Origin: Sphingopyxis sp. OPL5
Lineage (GTDB): Bacteria; Pseudomonadota; Alphaproteobacteria; Sphingomonadales; Sphingomonadaceae
Length of the DNA stretch: 64,000 bases
Assembly (NCBI RefSeq): GCF_003797775.2
Contig: NZ_CP060725.1
Location: 2,536,001 to 2,600,000 of the forward strand
Direction: 5' to 3'
Made by a program: the position numbers and the translations under genes. Numbering within the stretch: the first letter of the stretch is position 1; every line of letters begins with the position of its first letter. The notes under the pieces are model-generated. The model was not told the DNA's origin. It searched no databases and worked only from the letters and a program-made list of their open reading frames with translations. Shown here one piece after another: positions 26,353 through 35,064 of the stretch.

Positions 26353-27578
26353 TGCGCCGGGTCCAGCGGCCGGACCGCAAGGCCGGTCAGGCTCGCTTCG
26401 GAGTCGAGCAGGAACTGGCCGGAGGCGACGACCTTCTCGCCGGGGGCGAGGCCGCGCAATATCTCGGTCTTGCCGCCGCCCTCGCGGCCAGCGACCACCT
26501 CGGCGGGATGATAGCGGCCATCGCCCCTATCGAGCATCACGATGCTGCGCGTGCCGGTGCGGATCACCGCTTCGCTCGGCACCAGCAGCGCCGGCTTGGC
26601 ATCGCCCCCGAGCGCCACGACCGCGAACATGCCGGGACGCAGGCGACCGCCGCGGTTGGCAAGCTCGATGCGCACCGTCAGCGTCCGGCTGTCCGCCGCG
26701 GCGGTCGGCAGGATCGCGACGACCCGGCCGGCGAAGGCCTCGCCGGGAAAGGCGGTGAGCTTGGCGCTCGCACGCTGGCCGACCTGCACCGAGCCGGCCT
26801 GCGCTTCGGGAAGCGCGGCGTTGAGCCAGACTGTGCCGAGGCCCGAGATTTCGGCGAGCGTCTGTCCGGCAGCGAGCGTCACCCCGGCGCGGGCATTGAG
26901 CGCCTGGATCACCCCGCCGATCGGGGCGCGGACGGTCATCCGGCCGCCGGTCCGTCCGCTCCGGTCGACCTCGGCAATCACGCCTTCGGGCATGCCTATC
27001 AGCCGCAGCCGCTGCTTAGCCGCGGCGGTGAGTTCGGGGCGGCCGAGTTTCTTGACGCTCAGATATTCGGCTTGCGCGCTGCCCCATTCGGGCAGTTGCA
27101 GGTCGGCGATCGGCGTGCCGGCGCCGATGACGTCGCCGGGTGCGAGGCGGTAGACGCGCTCGAGGAAGCCGCCCGAGCGCGCTTGCACGATCGCGACGTC
27201 GCGCTGGTTGAAGTCCACCGTTCCGTTGACGTCGAAGGTCGCCGCGAGGCTGCCCAATTCGGCGGCGACGACGCGCATGCCGAGGCTTTGCCGCGCGGCG
27301 GGATCGACCGATATGCCGGGGGCGCCGTTCGCGCCGCCCTCATCGGCATATTTGGGCTCGAGCTGCATATCCATGAAGGGCGACTTGCCGGGCTTGTCGA
27401 ACTTCTGGTTCGGGAACATCGGGTCGTAATAATAGAGGATCTTGCGCCCATCGCTCGTGGCGCCGGACGGAGCGTCGCTCTGGCCGCGCTGTCCGAGCCA
27501 ATAGCCGCCGCCGCCTGCGATCAGCACGGCAGCCAAAATCCCGGCGCGCCACCGCACCGCTGTCGTTGCATCGGTCAT
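26349..27578 (-). CDS. cusB: CusB-like periplasmic adaptor
   Basis: A 409-residue membrane-fusion protein linking CusA to the outer-membrane channel. An N-terminal membrane anchor (residues 10-28) is followed by a heavy-metal-binding segment [20 protein letters not shown] and [13 protein letters not shown], then barrel-sandwich, hairpin and beta domains. The DPM...MDM methionines match the CusB Cu(I) entry site and accept Cu(I) from CusF. Starts in a 4-bp overlap with the cusC end. Confidence 0.94.
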   Translation of the reverse strand: MTDATTAVRWRAGILAAVLIAGGGGYWLGQRGQSDAPSGATSDGRKILYYYDPMFPNQKFDKPGKSPFMDMQLEPKYADEGGANGAPGISVDPAARQSLGMRVVAAELGSLAATFDVNGTVDFNQRDVAIVQARSGGFLERVYRLAPGDVIGAGTPIADLQLPEWGSAQAEYLSVKKLGRPELTAAAKQRLRLIGMPEGVIAEVDRSGRTGGRMTVRAPIGGVIQALNARAGVTLAAGQTLAEISGLGTVWLNAALPEAQAGSVQVGQRASAKLTAFPGEAFAGRVVAILPTAAADSRTLTVRIELANRGGRLRPGMFAVVALGGDAKPALLVPSEAVIRTGTRSIVMLDRGDGRYHPAEVVAGREGGGKTEILRGLAPGEKVVASGQFLLDSEASLTGLAVRPLDPAQ

Positions 27579-28804
27579 CGCGCAGTCTCCCCATAGATAT
27601 AATTGATCCGGATCGCGTCGCGCGCGACCTCGGCCTCGCGCGCCAGCGCATCGACCTCGGCTTCGGCCAGCGCGAGCGTTGACAGCAGCGCGGCGCCGAG
27701 ATCGAGTTTGCCGGCGGCGTAACTCGCAAGGTCGAGTTCGGCGCGCTTCTTCGCGAGCGGCACCAGCCGCGACCGCGCATTGCCGAGCTGCTCATGGTGC
27801 ATAAGATGGTCGGCGAGATCGGCGTCGAGCGCGGCGGCGATATCGCGCTTCGCCGCTTCGCGGTCGAGCCGCGCGCGCGTCGCTTCGCTGGCGCGCGCGG
27901 CGATCTTCGGGTCCTGCCTTTTCTTCGCGAAGAAGGGCAGGTCGATCGTGACCCCTAGCGTGACGAGGTCGCCATAATTGGGCTCGCGCCGGCCATAGGC
28001 GGCATTGACGGTCCAGTCGGGGCGCTTGTCGGCACGCGCGAGGCCGGTGTCGGCATCGGCCGCAAGCGCGCGCGCATCGAGCGCGCGCAGCCGCGGCAGC
28101 GCGTCGATGCCGGCGCGCAGCGCCACTTCGTCGATCATCGGGGACGGCGGGTCGCCCGCCGTGTCAGCCGCGGGATCGCCGGTAAAGCGCGCGAGCTGGG
28201 CGCGGGCACGCGCGATCTCGGAAGTCAGGGCGCTACGGCGGTCCTGGACTTGGGCGCGAAGCTGTTCAGGCTCGAGCGCCTGCGCCGGGCGGGCCGCGCC
28301 GCTGGCCAGCCGCGCCGTGACCGTCGCCTGCAGCCCATCAAGGTCGGCGTCGAGCAGATCGAGTTCCTTCAGCCTTTTCTTCGCATAGAAGAGATCGACC
28401 CAGGCGAGCGCCGTTGCCAGCCGGACGTCTTGCGCGGTGACCGCTTCGTCGGCGCGCGCGATCCCGATGTCGGCTTGCGCGCGCGTGGCGCGCGCCCTTC
28501 GTTTCGCGGGATTGGGGAAATCCTGGCTGATGCCGATCACCTGCATCGTAAAATCGTCGCGATTGAGCCGGCCTGCATCGGGCCCGGTCACCGGGAAATC
28601 CTGCAAGGTGACGTTGAGTTTCGGGTCGGGCAGCCGGTCGGCGGCGATCGCCGAAGACTCGGCCGCATCGATCCCGGCTTCGCGTCCGCGCAGCTCGGGG
28701 GCCTGCGTCTCCGCCAGCCTGAGAGCAGCGTCGAGCGTCATCGGTTCGGCATGAAGCGCGGACGATATCGGGATCAGCATCGCTGCCGCTAGGAATATGC
28801 GCAT
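27575..28804 (-). CDS. cusC: CusC/CzcC-like outer-membrane factor (TolC family)
   Basis: A 409-residue outer-membrane efflux protein with a signal peptide (ends near LHAEP, residue 21), two OEP repeats and long coiled-coil regions (ARAQLARFTG, RARLDREAAKRDIAAALDADLADH). It forms the exit duct of the Cus pump. The first gene of cusC-cusB-cusA-cusF. A 26-bp perfect hairpin lies 30 bp upstream (28834-28859), between it and the broken small gene, and may set how much upstream transcription reaches the pump. Confidence 0.92.
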   Translation of the reverse strand: MRIFLAAAMLIPISSALHAEPMTLDAALRLAETQAPELRGREAGIDAAESSAIAADRLPDPKLNVTLQDFPVTGPDAGRLNRDDFTMQVIGISQDFPNPAKRRARATRAQADIGIARADEAVTAQDVRLATALAWVDLFYAKKRLKELDLLDADLDGLQATVTARLASGAARPAQALEPEQLRAQVQDRRSALTSEIARARAQLARFTGDPAADTAGDPPSPMIDEVALRAGIDALPRLRALDARALAADADTGLARADKRPDWTVNAAYGRREPNYGDLVTLGVTIDLPFFAKKRQDPKIAARASEATRARLDREAAKRDIAAALDADLADHLMHHEQLGNARSRLVPLAKKRAELDLASYAAGKLDLGAALLSTLALAEAEVDALAREAEVARDAIRINYIYGETAR

Positions 28805-28833
28805 ATGTCCCCCTTGAGAGATGATGAGCTAAT

Positions 28834-28859
28834 GTCCCCCGGCGCGCGCGCCGGGGGAC
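28834..28859. repeat. 26-bp perfect GC hairpin upstream of cusC
   Basis: A fully symmetrical palindrome: GTCCCCCGGCGCG followed directly by its reverse complement. It starts 8 bp after the stop of the small Cys-containing frame and 30 bp before cusC. It lacks a U-tract on either strand, so it is either a partial terminator/attenuator or an mRNA stability element in the long leftward transcript. Confidence 0.55.
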
Positions 28860-28867
28860 GGGGACCG

Positions 28868-29125
28868 TCAGCCTTTGACGGGCTGTCCGTGCATGGCTTT
28901 CATGCAGTCGGACGCGTCGGTCTTCATCATGTCGCAGTCGCAACTGGCCATCTGCGCGGTCTTGTCCTTGACCCAGACGCGTTCGCGCGGCGCGATGCCC
29001 GACTTGTTCGGGCCGGGGATATAACGAGACTACCATTCATAATGGCCGCCGGCCGCCTCTTGGGCGAAGGACGGGGTCGTGGTGAGGGCCGCAAGCGCTG
29101 CGGCCGTCGCAAAAATCATCTTCAT
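28868..29125 (-). pseudogene. Small secreted Cys/Met/His protein interrupted by an amber codon
   Basis: From ATG 29125 the frame reads a signal peptide (MKMIFATAAALAALTTTPSF then AQE), then GGHYEW and an in-frame TAG at codon 32 (29030-29032). It continues in the same frame as SRYIPGPNKSG...RVWVKDKTAQMASCDCDMMKTDASDCMKAMHGQPVKG to TGA at 28868. The downstream CDCDMM and CMKAMH metal-ligand pattern, conserved reading frame and operon position show one ancestral 85-codon gene. A single C-to-T change (CAG to TAG) explains the break. Either a natural nonsense mutation, a sequencing error or a suppressed stop. Its role is probably periplasmic metal binding (inference). Confidence 0.65.
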
Positions 29126-29191
29126 GTTGAATTTCCTCAGGTGAAATGCCGAAGGACACGCAGCGACGAAGGTCGCCGCGCATCGCGCGTT

Positions 29192-29560
29192 TCAGCCGAG
29201 GAATAGCGGCGGGTCGGGCTCCGGACCGAGCTTGCGGCCAACCAGCCGCGCGACGGGGAGGCGGTCGGCGGGTGCTGCGCAATGGTCCGCCGCCGCTGCC
29301 AAGACGGCGGGCGTGGACACCGCGAGCGGGAGCGCGCAGCCCATCTTGGCGATGCAGTCGAGCGTCAGGCCCTTGCAGGGCGCGCTGTCCTGCGACTTGT
29401 CGATCCCCATCATTTCCGCACACTCGTCGCTCATTGCGGGCGCGGCAACATGTGTGTCGGACGCCACAGGTATCGCCGGCGCCGCCGCAAACGCAGCTTC
29501 CTGGGCCAAAAGGCCCAGCACGGCTCCCAAGAGGAGCAGCAAGGAAAGCCAGCGTTTCAC
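29192..29560 (-). CDS. Small exported Cys-containing protein of the copper locus
   Basis: A 122-residue protein with a signal peptide (LSLLLLLGAVLGLLAQEAAF, cleaved near AFAAAPA) and a mature part with five Cys (DECAEMM, APCKG, LDCIAKMGCAL, DHCAAP), then a proline-rich end. Not a recognised enzyme family; such proteins accompany metal-efflux operons in sphingomonads. It lies 160 bp after the ATPase and 66 bp before the broken small gene, on the same strand. A periplasmic metal or redox role is likely but unproven. Confidence 0.7.
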   Translation of the reverse strand: MKRWLSLLLLLGAVLGLLAQEAAFAAAPAIPVASDTHVAAPAMSDECAEMMGIDKSQDSAPCKGLTLDCIAKMGCALPLAVSTPAVLAAAADHCAAPADRLPVARLVGRKLGPEPDPPLFLG

Positions 29561-29720
29561 AGGTTATGCATGATCCTTGTCCAATCGGGCGTCAATTCGA
29601 TTCTGGGCGAGAGGCTTCCCGTCTATTCGCAGGCCGTTCTGCCCTCGTTACATCCGACCCGCGCTTCAGCCACATCCCATCGCCATTCAGACCCAAATCT
29701 TTGCCGGCGACGTCCCTTGG

Positions 29721-32042
29721 TCAGATTTTCACGAACCGCAGCCGGAGAGAATTGGCGATCACGCTGACCGAGGAGAGCGCCATCGCGGCCGCCGCGATGA
29801 TCGGCGAGAGCAGCAGCCCGAACAGCGGATAAAGCGCGCCCGCCGCAATGGGTATGCCCGCGACATTATAGGCGAAGGCGAAGAAGAGATTCTGCCGGAT
29901 GTTCGCCATCGTCGCATGGCTGAGATGCCGCGCCCGAACGATGCCGAGGAGGTCCCCGCGCAGCAGCGTCACGCCGGCGCTTTCGATGGCGACGTCGGTT
30001 CCCGATCCCATCGCGATGCCGACATCGGCGGCAGCGAGAGCGGGTGCGTCATTGACCCCGTCCCCCGCCATCGCGACGATCCGCCCCTCGTCGCGGAGCC
30101 GCTGGACGACGGCGCTCTTCTGGTCGGGCAGGACATCCGCCTCGACATCGGCAATGCCGAGGCGCCGCGCGATCGCTTCGGCCGTGACGCGATTGTCGCC
30201 GGTCAGCATGATGACCCTGATTCCCGCCTCGCGGAGCGCCGACAGCGCCTCGCTCGTCGTCGCCTTAACCGGGTCGGCGATGGCGATGACACCAGCTGCC
30301 TTGCCGTTGACGGCGACATAGATCGCGGTCGCGCCGTCTGCACGGAGACGATCGGCGGCTTCAGCCACCGCGGCGAGGTCAACGTCATATTCCTGGAGAA
30401 AGGCGGCGTTGCCAAGCACGACCGCCCTCTCTTCGACGGCGCCGACGATGCCCTTGCCCACCGGCTGATCAACCCCCGAAGGCTCGACAAGCACCAACCC
30501 GCGATCTTCGGCAGCCTTGACGATCGCGGCCGCCAGTGGATGCTCGCTACTACGCTCAAGGCTCGCTGCGATACGAAGCAGTTCGCTTTCGTCAAACCCG
30601 TCGGTGATTTCGATGGCGACGACAGAGGGCTTGCCTTCGGTAAGGGTCCCTGTCTTGTCGACGACGAGCGTATCAACCTTTTCCATCCGCTCGAGCGCTT
30701 CGGCATTCTTGATCAGGACGCCGGCTTCGGCGCCGCGTCCCACGCCCACCATGATCGACATCGGCGTTGCGAGGCCGAGCGCGCAGGGACAGGCAATAAT
30801 CAGCACCGAGACCGCCGCGATCAGACCGTAGGCCATCGCCGGCGTCGGACCAACCAGCGACCATATGACGAACGCAGCGATGGCAACCGCGATCACACCA
30901 GGCACGAACCACCCCGAAACGGTGTCGGCAAGGCGCTGGATTGGCGCCCGGCTGCGCTGCGCGTCCGCAACCATCTGCACGATGCGGGCCAGCATCGTGT
31001 CGCGGCCAACCTTCTCGCTTCGCATCAGCAGACCGCCGGTCTGGTTGATCGTCCCGCCGATGAGCGCGTCGCCGACGGTCTTGGTGACGGGCATCGACTC
31101 GCCCGTGACGAGCGACTCGTCCACCGTACCGCGGCCCTCGAGGACAATTCCGTCGACGGGAACCTTTTCCCCCGGACGGATACGCAGCACGTCTCCAACT
31201 GCAACTAGCTCGAGTGCGACTTCTTCGTCGCTGCCGTCGCCGCGGACACGGCGGGCCAGCTTCGGCGTGAGGTCGAGGAGCGCGCGGATCGCGCCGCTCG
31301 TTGTCTCCCGTGCTCGCAGCTCGAGCACCTGGCCGAGCAGGACGAGCACGGTGATGACCGCTGCCGCCTCGAAATAGACGGCGACCGAGCCATCGGCCGC
31401 ACGAAAGGCGGCAGGGAAAATCTGCGGCACGAGCGCCGCGATCATGCTGTAGCTCCAGGCCACCCCCGTTCCCATTGCGATGAGGGTGAACATGTTGAGG
31501 CTCTTGTTGCGGATCGAGAGCCAGGCGCGCTCGAAGAAGGGCCAGCCCGCCCACAAGACCACCGGGGTCGCGAGCAGCATCTGAACCCAATTGTTCGTCT
31601 GGCGACCGACAAATTGATGAAGGCCGGTCATGTGGCCGCCCATTTCGAGCGCGAGGACGGGCAGTGCGAGCAAGAGTCCGATCCAGAAGCGCCGCCGCAT
31701 GTCGCGATAGTCTTCGCTGGGACCATCCGACGCGGCTGGCATGACGGGTTCGAGCGCCATGCCGCAGATCGGGCAGCTTCCCGGACCAGGTCGCTGAATT
31801 TCGGGATGCATCGGGCAGGTCCAGATCGCGCCCTCGGAGGCTTGGGCTGCTACCGGCTCCGCCTTCTGCGCGTAGCGATCCGGGTCGGCCTCGAACTTCG
31901 CAAGGCAGCCGGCGCTGCAGAAATAGTGGTGAACACCGCCGTGCGTGGTGGCATGCGCCGTCGTTGCCGGGTCAACGGCCATGCCGCAGACCGGATCGGT
32001 AGCGGCCCCGCTGGCATTAGCTGCATCCTGATGGTCGTCCAC
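29721..32042 (-). CDS. Cu(I)-translocating P1B-type ATPase with YHS and HMBD domains
   Basis: A copper-exporting P-type ATPase of about 773 residues. The N-terminus has a YHS domain ([23 protein letters not shown]) and a heavy-metal-binding domain ([20 protein letters not shown] then GMALEPV) instead of CxxC ferredoxin-like domains. The core has TGES, the CPC membrane site ([14 protein letters not shown]), DKTGT, the HP loop ([10 protein letters not shown]) and [13 protein letters not shown] 32042 with GGGAG upstream is preferred; the frame is open to an ATG at 32162, whose 40 extra residues look non-coding. It pumps Cu(I) to the periplasm for CopA and Cus. The name copA is avoided because the oxidase below uses it. 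Confidence 0.94.
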   Translation of the reverse strand: MDDHQDAANASGAATDPVCGMAVDPATTAHATTHGGVHHYFCSAGCLAKFEADPDRYAQKAEPVAAQASEGAIWTCPMHPEIQRPGPGSCPICGMALEPVMPAASDGPSEDYRDMRRRFWIGLLLALPVLALEMGGHMTGLHQFVGRQTNNWVQMLLATPVVLWAGWPFFERAWLSIRNKSLNMFTLIAMGTGVAWSYSMIAALVPQIFPAAFRAADGSVAVYFEAAAVITVLVLLGQVLELRARETTSGAIRALLDLTPKLARRVRGDGSDEEVALELVAVGDVLRIRPGEKVPVDGIVLEGRGTVDESLVTGESMPVTKTVGDALIGGTINQTGGLLMRSEKVGRDTMLARIVQMVADAQRSRAPIQRLADTVSGWFVPGVIAVAIAAFVIWSLVGPTPAMAYGLIAAVSVLIIACPCALGLATPMSIMVGVGRGAEAGVLIKNAEALERMEKVDTLVVDKTGTLTEGKPSVVAIEITDGFDESELLRIAASLERSSEHPLAAAIVKAAEDRGLVLVEPSGVDQPVGKGIVGAVEERAVVLGNAAFLQEYDVDLAAVAEAADRLRADGATAIYVAVNGKAAGVIAIADPVKATTSEALSALREAGIRVIMLTGDNRVTAEAIARRLGIADVEADVLPDQKSAVVQRLRDEGRIVAMAGDGVNDAPALAAADVGIAMGSGTDVAIESAGVTLLRGDLLGIVRARHLSHATMANIRQNLFFAFAYNVAGIPIAAGALYPLFGLLLSPIIAAAAMALSSVSVIANSLRLRFVKI

Positions 32043-32212
32043 TGCCGCCGCTCCCGTCGTTGTCCCGGCGCCGCCGGGACAGGCGCGCCGCCCTTTTTCG
32101 CGGCCGCAGAATGAGGCCACTCCTGTGGATACGCAAGAAACGGCTCGAGCCCTCAGATTCATGTCCGACGGCGATCAGCCGAAGGGCTTGCGCCCCCAAA
32201 GGATGCGCCGGA

Positions 32213-33151
32213 TCAACGGGCGACATAGGGTTCGAGCATCCCGAACCACGCAACGAGAGCGAGGATGGCAAGCCCGGCCAAAGCTTCGATCGCGAGGCTG
32301 CGGCGCATCGCCGCCAAGGCGCTGGCTGGTCCGGTCTCGTCGATCTTGTCCGGATTGTCGACGGCCGAACGTAGGGCCGGAGTAAGGCGCCAGCGGTTCG
32401 CTGCCGCGAGACCGAGCATTAGGGCGAAAAGGACAAGCTTTGCGAGAAGCATCTGGCCATAAGGCGAAGCCAGGGACGATCCTATATTCTGGACCCCGAC
32501 GATCATCTGCCCGTTCACCAGACCCGTCGCGGCGATCACGATCACGCAAATCGTCCCGACGCGGGCAAACCGATCGAGGCTCTGCGCCGTGGCGTCAACG
32601 TCGCGCTGGTCGGGCTGCCCACCGGGCCTGAGCAGCAAAAGGAAGGCGGCGATAGCGCCGAGCCAGACAGCGGCAGCGATCATGTGCAGCGCGTCGCTCG
32701 CGCGGTGGATCGTGCCGGCGAGGCCCTCGGTTGCCCCGGCATGGCCCGACCAGACCAAAGTGGCGAGGGCAATCGAGCCCGTGCCTGCGATCAACCATCC
32801 GGCCGCACCCGGTTTTCGCTGGAGCCACCAGGTCGCTGCCAGCGCGCCGGCCAGCGCGGCGATGCGCACAAGCCATGCCGTTCCCGCGTCGCTGTCTCTC
32901 ACAATCGAAAAGACCATGTCCGCGTCGATCGCGAAGAGACCGACGCCCTGCATGCTGGCAGTCAGGATCGCCATCCCGGCAACCGAGACAAGCAATCCCA
33001 AGGTACAGAGCCAGCGGAGCGGTGCTGTAAAATCCCGCTCCTGTCCTTCGCCGGATCGCGACGCATAAAGCGGGAAAGCCGCCAGCCCCACGATAAGCAT
33101 CAGGTTCGCGAACAGCGCGAACCTGACACCCATCATCAAGGCGTCGCTCAC
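32213..33151 (-). CDS. copD: CopD-family copper resistance membrane protein
   Basis: A 312-residue inner-membrane protein with about eight hydrophobic helices and conserved His/Met (SGHAGATEGLAGTIHRASDALH, MIAAAVWLGAIAAFL). CopD, together with periplasmic CopC, moves copper across the inner membrane. It follows copC by 4 bp on the same strand and precedes the Cu ATPase. Length is typical of the CopD family. Confidence 0.9.
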   Translation of the reverse strand: MSDALMMGVRFALFANLMLIVGLAAFPLYASRSGEGQERDFTAPLRWLCTLGLLVSVAGMAILTASMQGVGLFAIDADMVFSIVRDSDAGTAWLVRIAALAGALAATWWLQRKPGAAGWLIAGTGSIALATLVWSGHAGATEGLAGTIHRASDALHMIAAAVWLGAIAAFLLLLRPGGQPDQRDVDATAQSLDRFARVGTICVIVIAATGLVNGQMIVGVQNIGSSLASPYGQMLLAKLVLFALMLGLAAANRWRLTPALRSAVDNPDKIDETGPASALAAMRRSLAIEALAGLAILALVAWFGMLEPYVAR

Positions 33152-33155
33152 CGGC

Positions 33156-33539
33156 TTATTTCACCGTGAAGCTGAATTCACCGCCCATGCGGTGCGTATC
33201 CGCGCCGGCGGCCGACCATTTGACCTTGTAGCTTCCCGGGACGAGCGCGCGTTTGACCATCAGCATCGTCGATTTGCCGTCCTTGCCCATCATCGAGGTG
33301 GTCGGGATCTTCATCGGCGCGTGATTGGCCATGCCGGGCATGCCGGTCATCACCAGTTCGGTCTTCACCGTGGATGCGACGACCTTTTCGTTGAACTGCA
33401 GATTGACCGACGTCACCTTCGAGACGGTCGAATTGGCAGCCGGGGTGGAACCGACGAGCTTGGTGTGGGCGCTCGCGGCATTCGGCATGAGAAGCAGCGC
33501 GGCGGCGGCCGTGACAGAGGGGAGAAACGACTTGAACAT
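33156..33539 (-). CDS. copC: CopC periplasmic copper-binding protein
   Basis: A 127-residue CopC protein. The signal peptide ends NAASA, so mature protein begins HTKLVGSTPA, with the N-terminal His that binds Cu(II). The methionine-rich loop MTGMPGMANHAPM can bind Cu(I), and His in ADTHRMGGEFSF completes a site. ATG 33539 is set by GGAGG 6 bases upstream; the frame is open further up without a start context. First gene of the leftward copper run, reading out of the divergent control region shared with the cnr-like cassette. Confidence 0.93.
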   Translation of the reverse strand: MFKSFLPSVTAAAALLLMPNAASAHTKLVGSTPAANSTVSKVTSVNLQFNEKVVASTVKTELVMTGMPGMANHAPMKIPTTSMMGKDGKSTMLMVKRALVPGSYKVKWSAAGADTHRMGGEFSFTVK

Positions 33540-33591
33540 AAAAACCTCCAATTGCGGGTCTGTCCTGCTAATACGCAGATCAACGCCGCGG

Positions 33592-33634
33592 CCCTCAGAA
33601 ATTTGGCACCACTTTGTTGGAATATTTCTGAGGG
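33592..33634. promoter_or_regulatory. Divergent control element of the copper superlocus
   Basis: A perfect 11-bp inverted repeat, CCCTCAGAAAT (33592-33602) and ATTTCTGAGGG (33624-33634), separated by 21 bp, lies midway between copC (leftward) and the cnrY-like gene (rightward). Each arm sits about 52 bp from its gene. Symmetry suggests either a pair of outward-facing elements for the ECF sigma factor encoded next door, or a two-site operator. Confidence 0.6.
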
Positions 33635-33685
33635 ATGTTGCGATCGTGCGCGTATGTTCTTGGGTAAGGATGGCGAGAAAGGCCG

Positions 33686-33949
33686 ATGGACGAACTCCGG
33701 ATTTTGAATGAAGCGCCGTTGCCGGCAGGGCTCGACACGCTCGACGATCGCGTCCTGTCCGCGCTTGCCGGGCGGCAGCGCGAAGCATCGGCAACGCGGC
33801 GCATGATGGCGCTCGCAGCCTTTGTTTCGCTGGGAGGCGGATTTGTCGCCGGTAGCGCCGTCATCCCGCCCGCCGTCGCCGCGAGCCCGATCACGCCGCT
33901 GATCCCGGCGAGTCCGCTGGCCCCCTCGACGCTCCTGGATTCGCGTTGA
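33686..33949 (+). CDS. CnrY-like membrane anti-sigma factor
   Basis: An 87-residue protein with a short cytoplasmic N-terminal segment (MDELRILNEAPLPAGLDTLD), one membrane helix (about residues 41-60) and a small proline-rich periplasmic tail. Size, topology and position directly before a CnrX-like sensor and an ECF sigma factor match CnrY, which holds the sigma factor CnrH at the membrane. Sequence similarity in this family is low, so the assignment rests mostly on order. Overlaps the sensor start by 1 bp (TGATG). Confidence 0.7.
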   Translation: MDELRILNEAPLPAGLDTLDDRVLSALAGRQREASATRRMMALAAFVSLGGGFVAGSAVIPPAVAASPITPLIPASPLAPSTLLDSR

Positions 33950-34386
33950 TGACCTCGCGCCGTTTGTTGCTCTTCGGGCTGGTGGCCTTCATCGCCGCCC
34001 TTGCCGGCGTGCTCGCTGGACGGCTCATTGTCGAGACCCCGCGCGCAAGCGAAACCGAATTGCATTCGCTGCTCCACAGCCAGCTCAAGCTCTCGCCCGC
34101 GCAAAAAGTGAAGCTCGACCGGATCGAGGCGAAATTCGCGCTGCGGCGCGACGCGCTCGAACTCGACATGCGCGCCGCCAATATCCGGCTCGCGCAGGCG
34201 ATCGAGGCCGAGCATGGCTATGGTCCCCGCGTCACCGAGGCCATCGACGAGACTCACCGCGTGATGGGCGAACTGCAGAAGGAAACGCTGCAGCATCTGT
34301 TCGCGATGCGCGTCGTCCTCGATCGCGACCAGGCGGCGATGTTCGACAAGACCGTGGTCAAGGCGCTGACCGCCGATGCGCGGTGA
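33949..34386 (+). CDS. CnrX-like periplasmic metal sensor
   Basis: A 145-residue membrane-anchored sensor. One helix (residues 5-24) is followed by a four-helix periplasmic domain. The five Co/Ni ligands of Cupriavidus CnrX (His42, His46, Glu63, His119, Met123) all occur here with a constant offset of three: His39, His43, Glu60, His116 and Met120. CnrX relays metal binding to CnrY, freeing the ECF sigma factor. ATG 33949 is used; a TTG one codon earlier is possible. Placed before copper rather than nickel/cobalt genes, so the sensed metal may be copper. Confidence 0.87.
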   Translation: MTSRRLLLFGLVAFIAALAGVLAGRLIVETPRASETELHSLLHSQLKLSPAQKVKLDRIEAKFALRRDALELDMRAANIRLAQAIEAEHGYGPRVTEAIDETHRVMGELQKETLQHLFAMRVVLDRDQAAMFDKTVVKALTADAR

Positions 34387-34967
34387 GCCTCGACCTCTCG
34401 TTTTGTAGCGACCGCGAGCTCGTCGCGCTTGCGCGAGCAGGACAACAGCACGCCTATCGGGAATTTCTCCGGCGCTACAAGGAGCCGATCTTCCGCCTGA
34501 TCCGGAGCAATATCGGCGATCCCGACGAGGCGATGGATCTGACCCAGGAAGCCTTTGTCGCGGGCTTTGCGGCGCTTGGTCGTTATGACGCCGACCGGCC
34601 CTTTCAGACCTGGATAGCCCGTATCGCGCTCAACAAGTGCCGCGACTGGGCCCGGCGGCGCGCCGTCCGGTCCTTCTTTGCGCGCGCCCTCCCGCTCGAA
34701 AGCGCCCACGACGTCGCCAGCGAAGGGCCCGCTCCCGATGCCGAAGCCGCCGATCGCACCGAGCTCGCGCGCGTTCGCGCCGCGATGTTGCGCCTCGCGC
34801 CGAATCTGCGCGAGGTAATCGTTCTTCGCGGGGTCGAGGATCTCAGCCAGGCGGAAACCGCCGAATTGCTGCAGATCAGCGAAAAGACGGTCGAGACCCG
34901 GCTCTACCGCGCGCGCATGAAGTTGAAAACGCTGCTTGGCGAAACATCGGCGCGCGGCGCCGACTGA
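34383..34967 (+). CDS. CnrH-like ECF sigma factor
   Basis: A 194-residue extracytoplasmic-function sigma factor. Region 2 is SNIGDPDEAMDLTQEAFVAG then FAALGRYDADRPFQTWIARI; region 4 is LSQAETAELLQISEKTVETR. It starts GTG 34383 in a GTGA overlap with the sensor stop, so the three regulatory genes are co-translated. By analogy with CnrYXH it is released when the sensor binds metal and then transcribes its own operon, including the copA-copB genes beginning 97 bp downstream. Confidence 0.88.
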   Translation: MSLDLSFCSDRELVALARAGQQHAYREFLRRYKEPIFRLIRSNIGDPDEAMDLTQEAFVAGFAALGRYDADRPFQTWIARIALNKCRDWARRRAVRSFFARALPLESAHDVASEGPAPDAEAADRTELARVRAAMLRLAPNLREVIVLRGVEDLSQAETAELLQISEKTVETRLYRARMKLKTLLGETSARGAD

Positions 34968-35064
34968 ATGACGCACGGCGTGCCGGGTTTTTCGCTCCAA
35001 TGGTTGAGGGGCGAGCGAGCGTGCCGCGTATAACTATTGAGACAAGGCAAGAACCGGGAATTTT

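Noticed and set aside
23017-26511. A 1164-codon plus-strand frame opposite cusA
   Set aside because: Rich in Arg/Asp/His/Gly as expected from the complement of a GC-rich gene; no domain seen, and the cusA motifs on the other strand are unambiguous.
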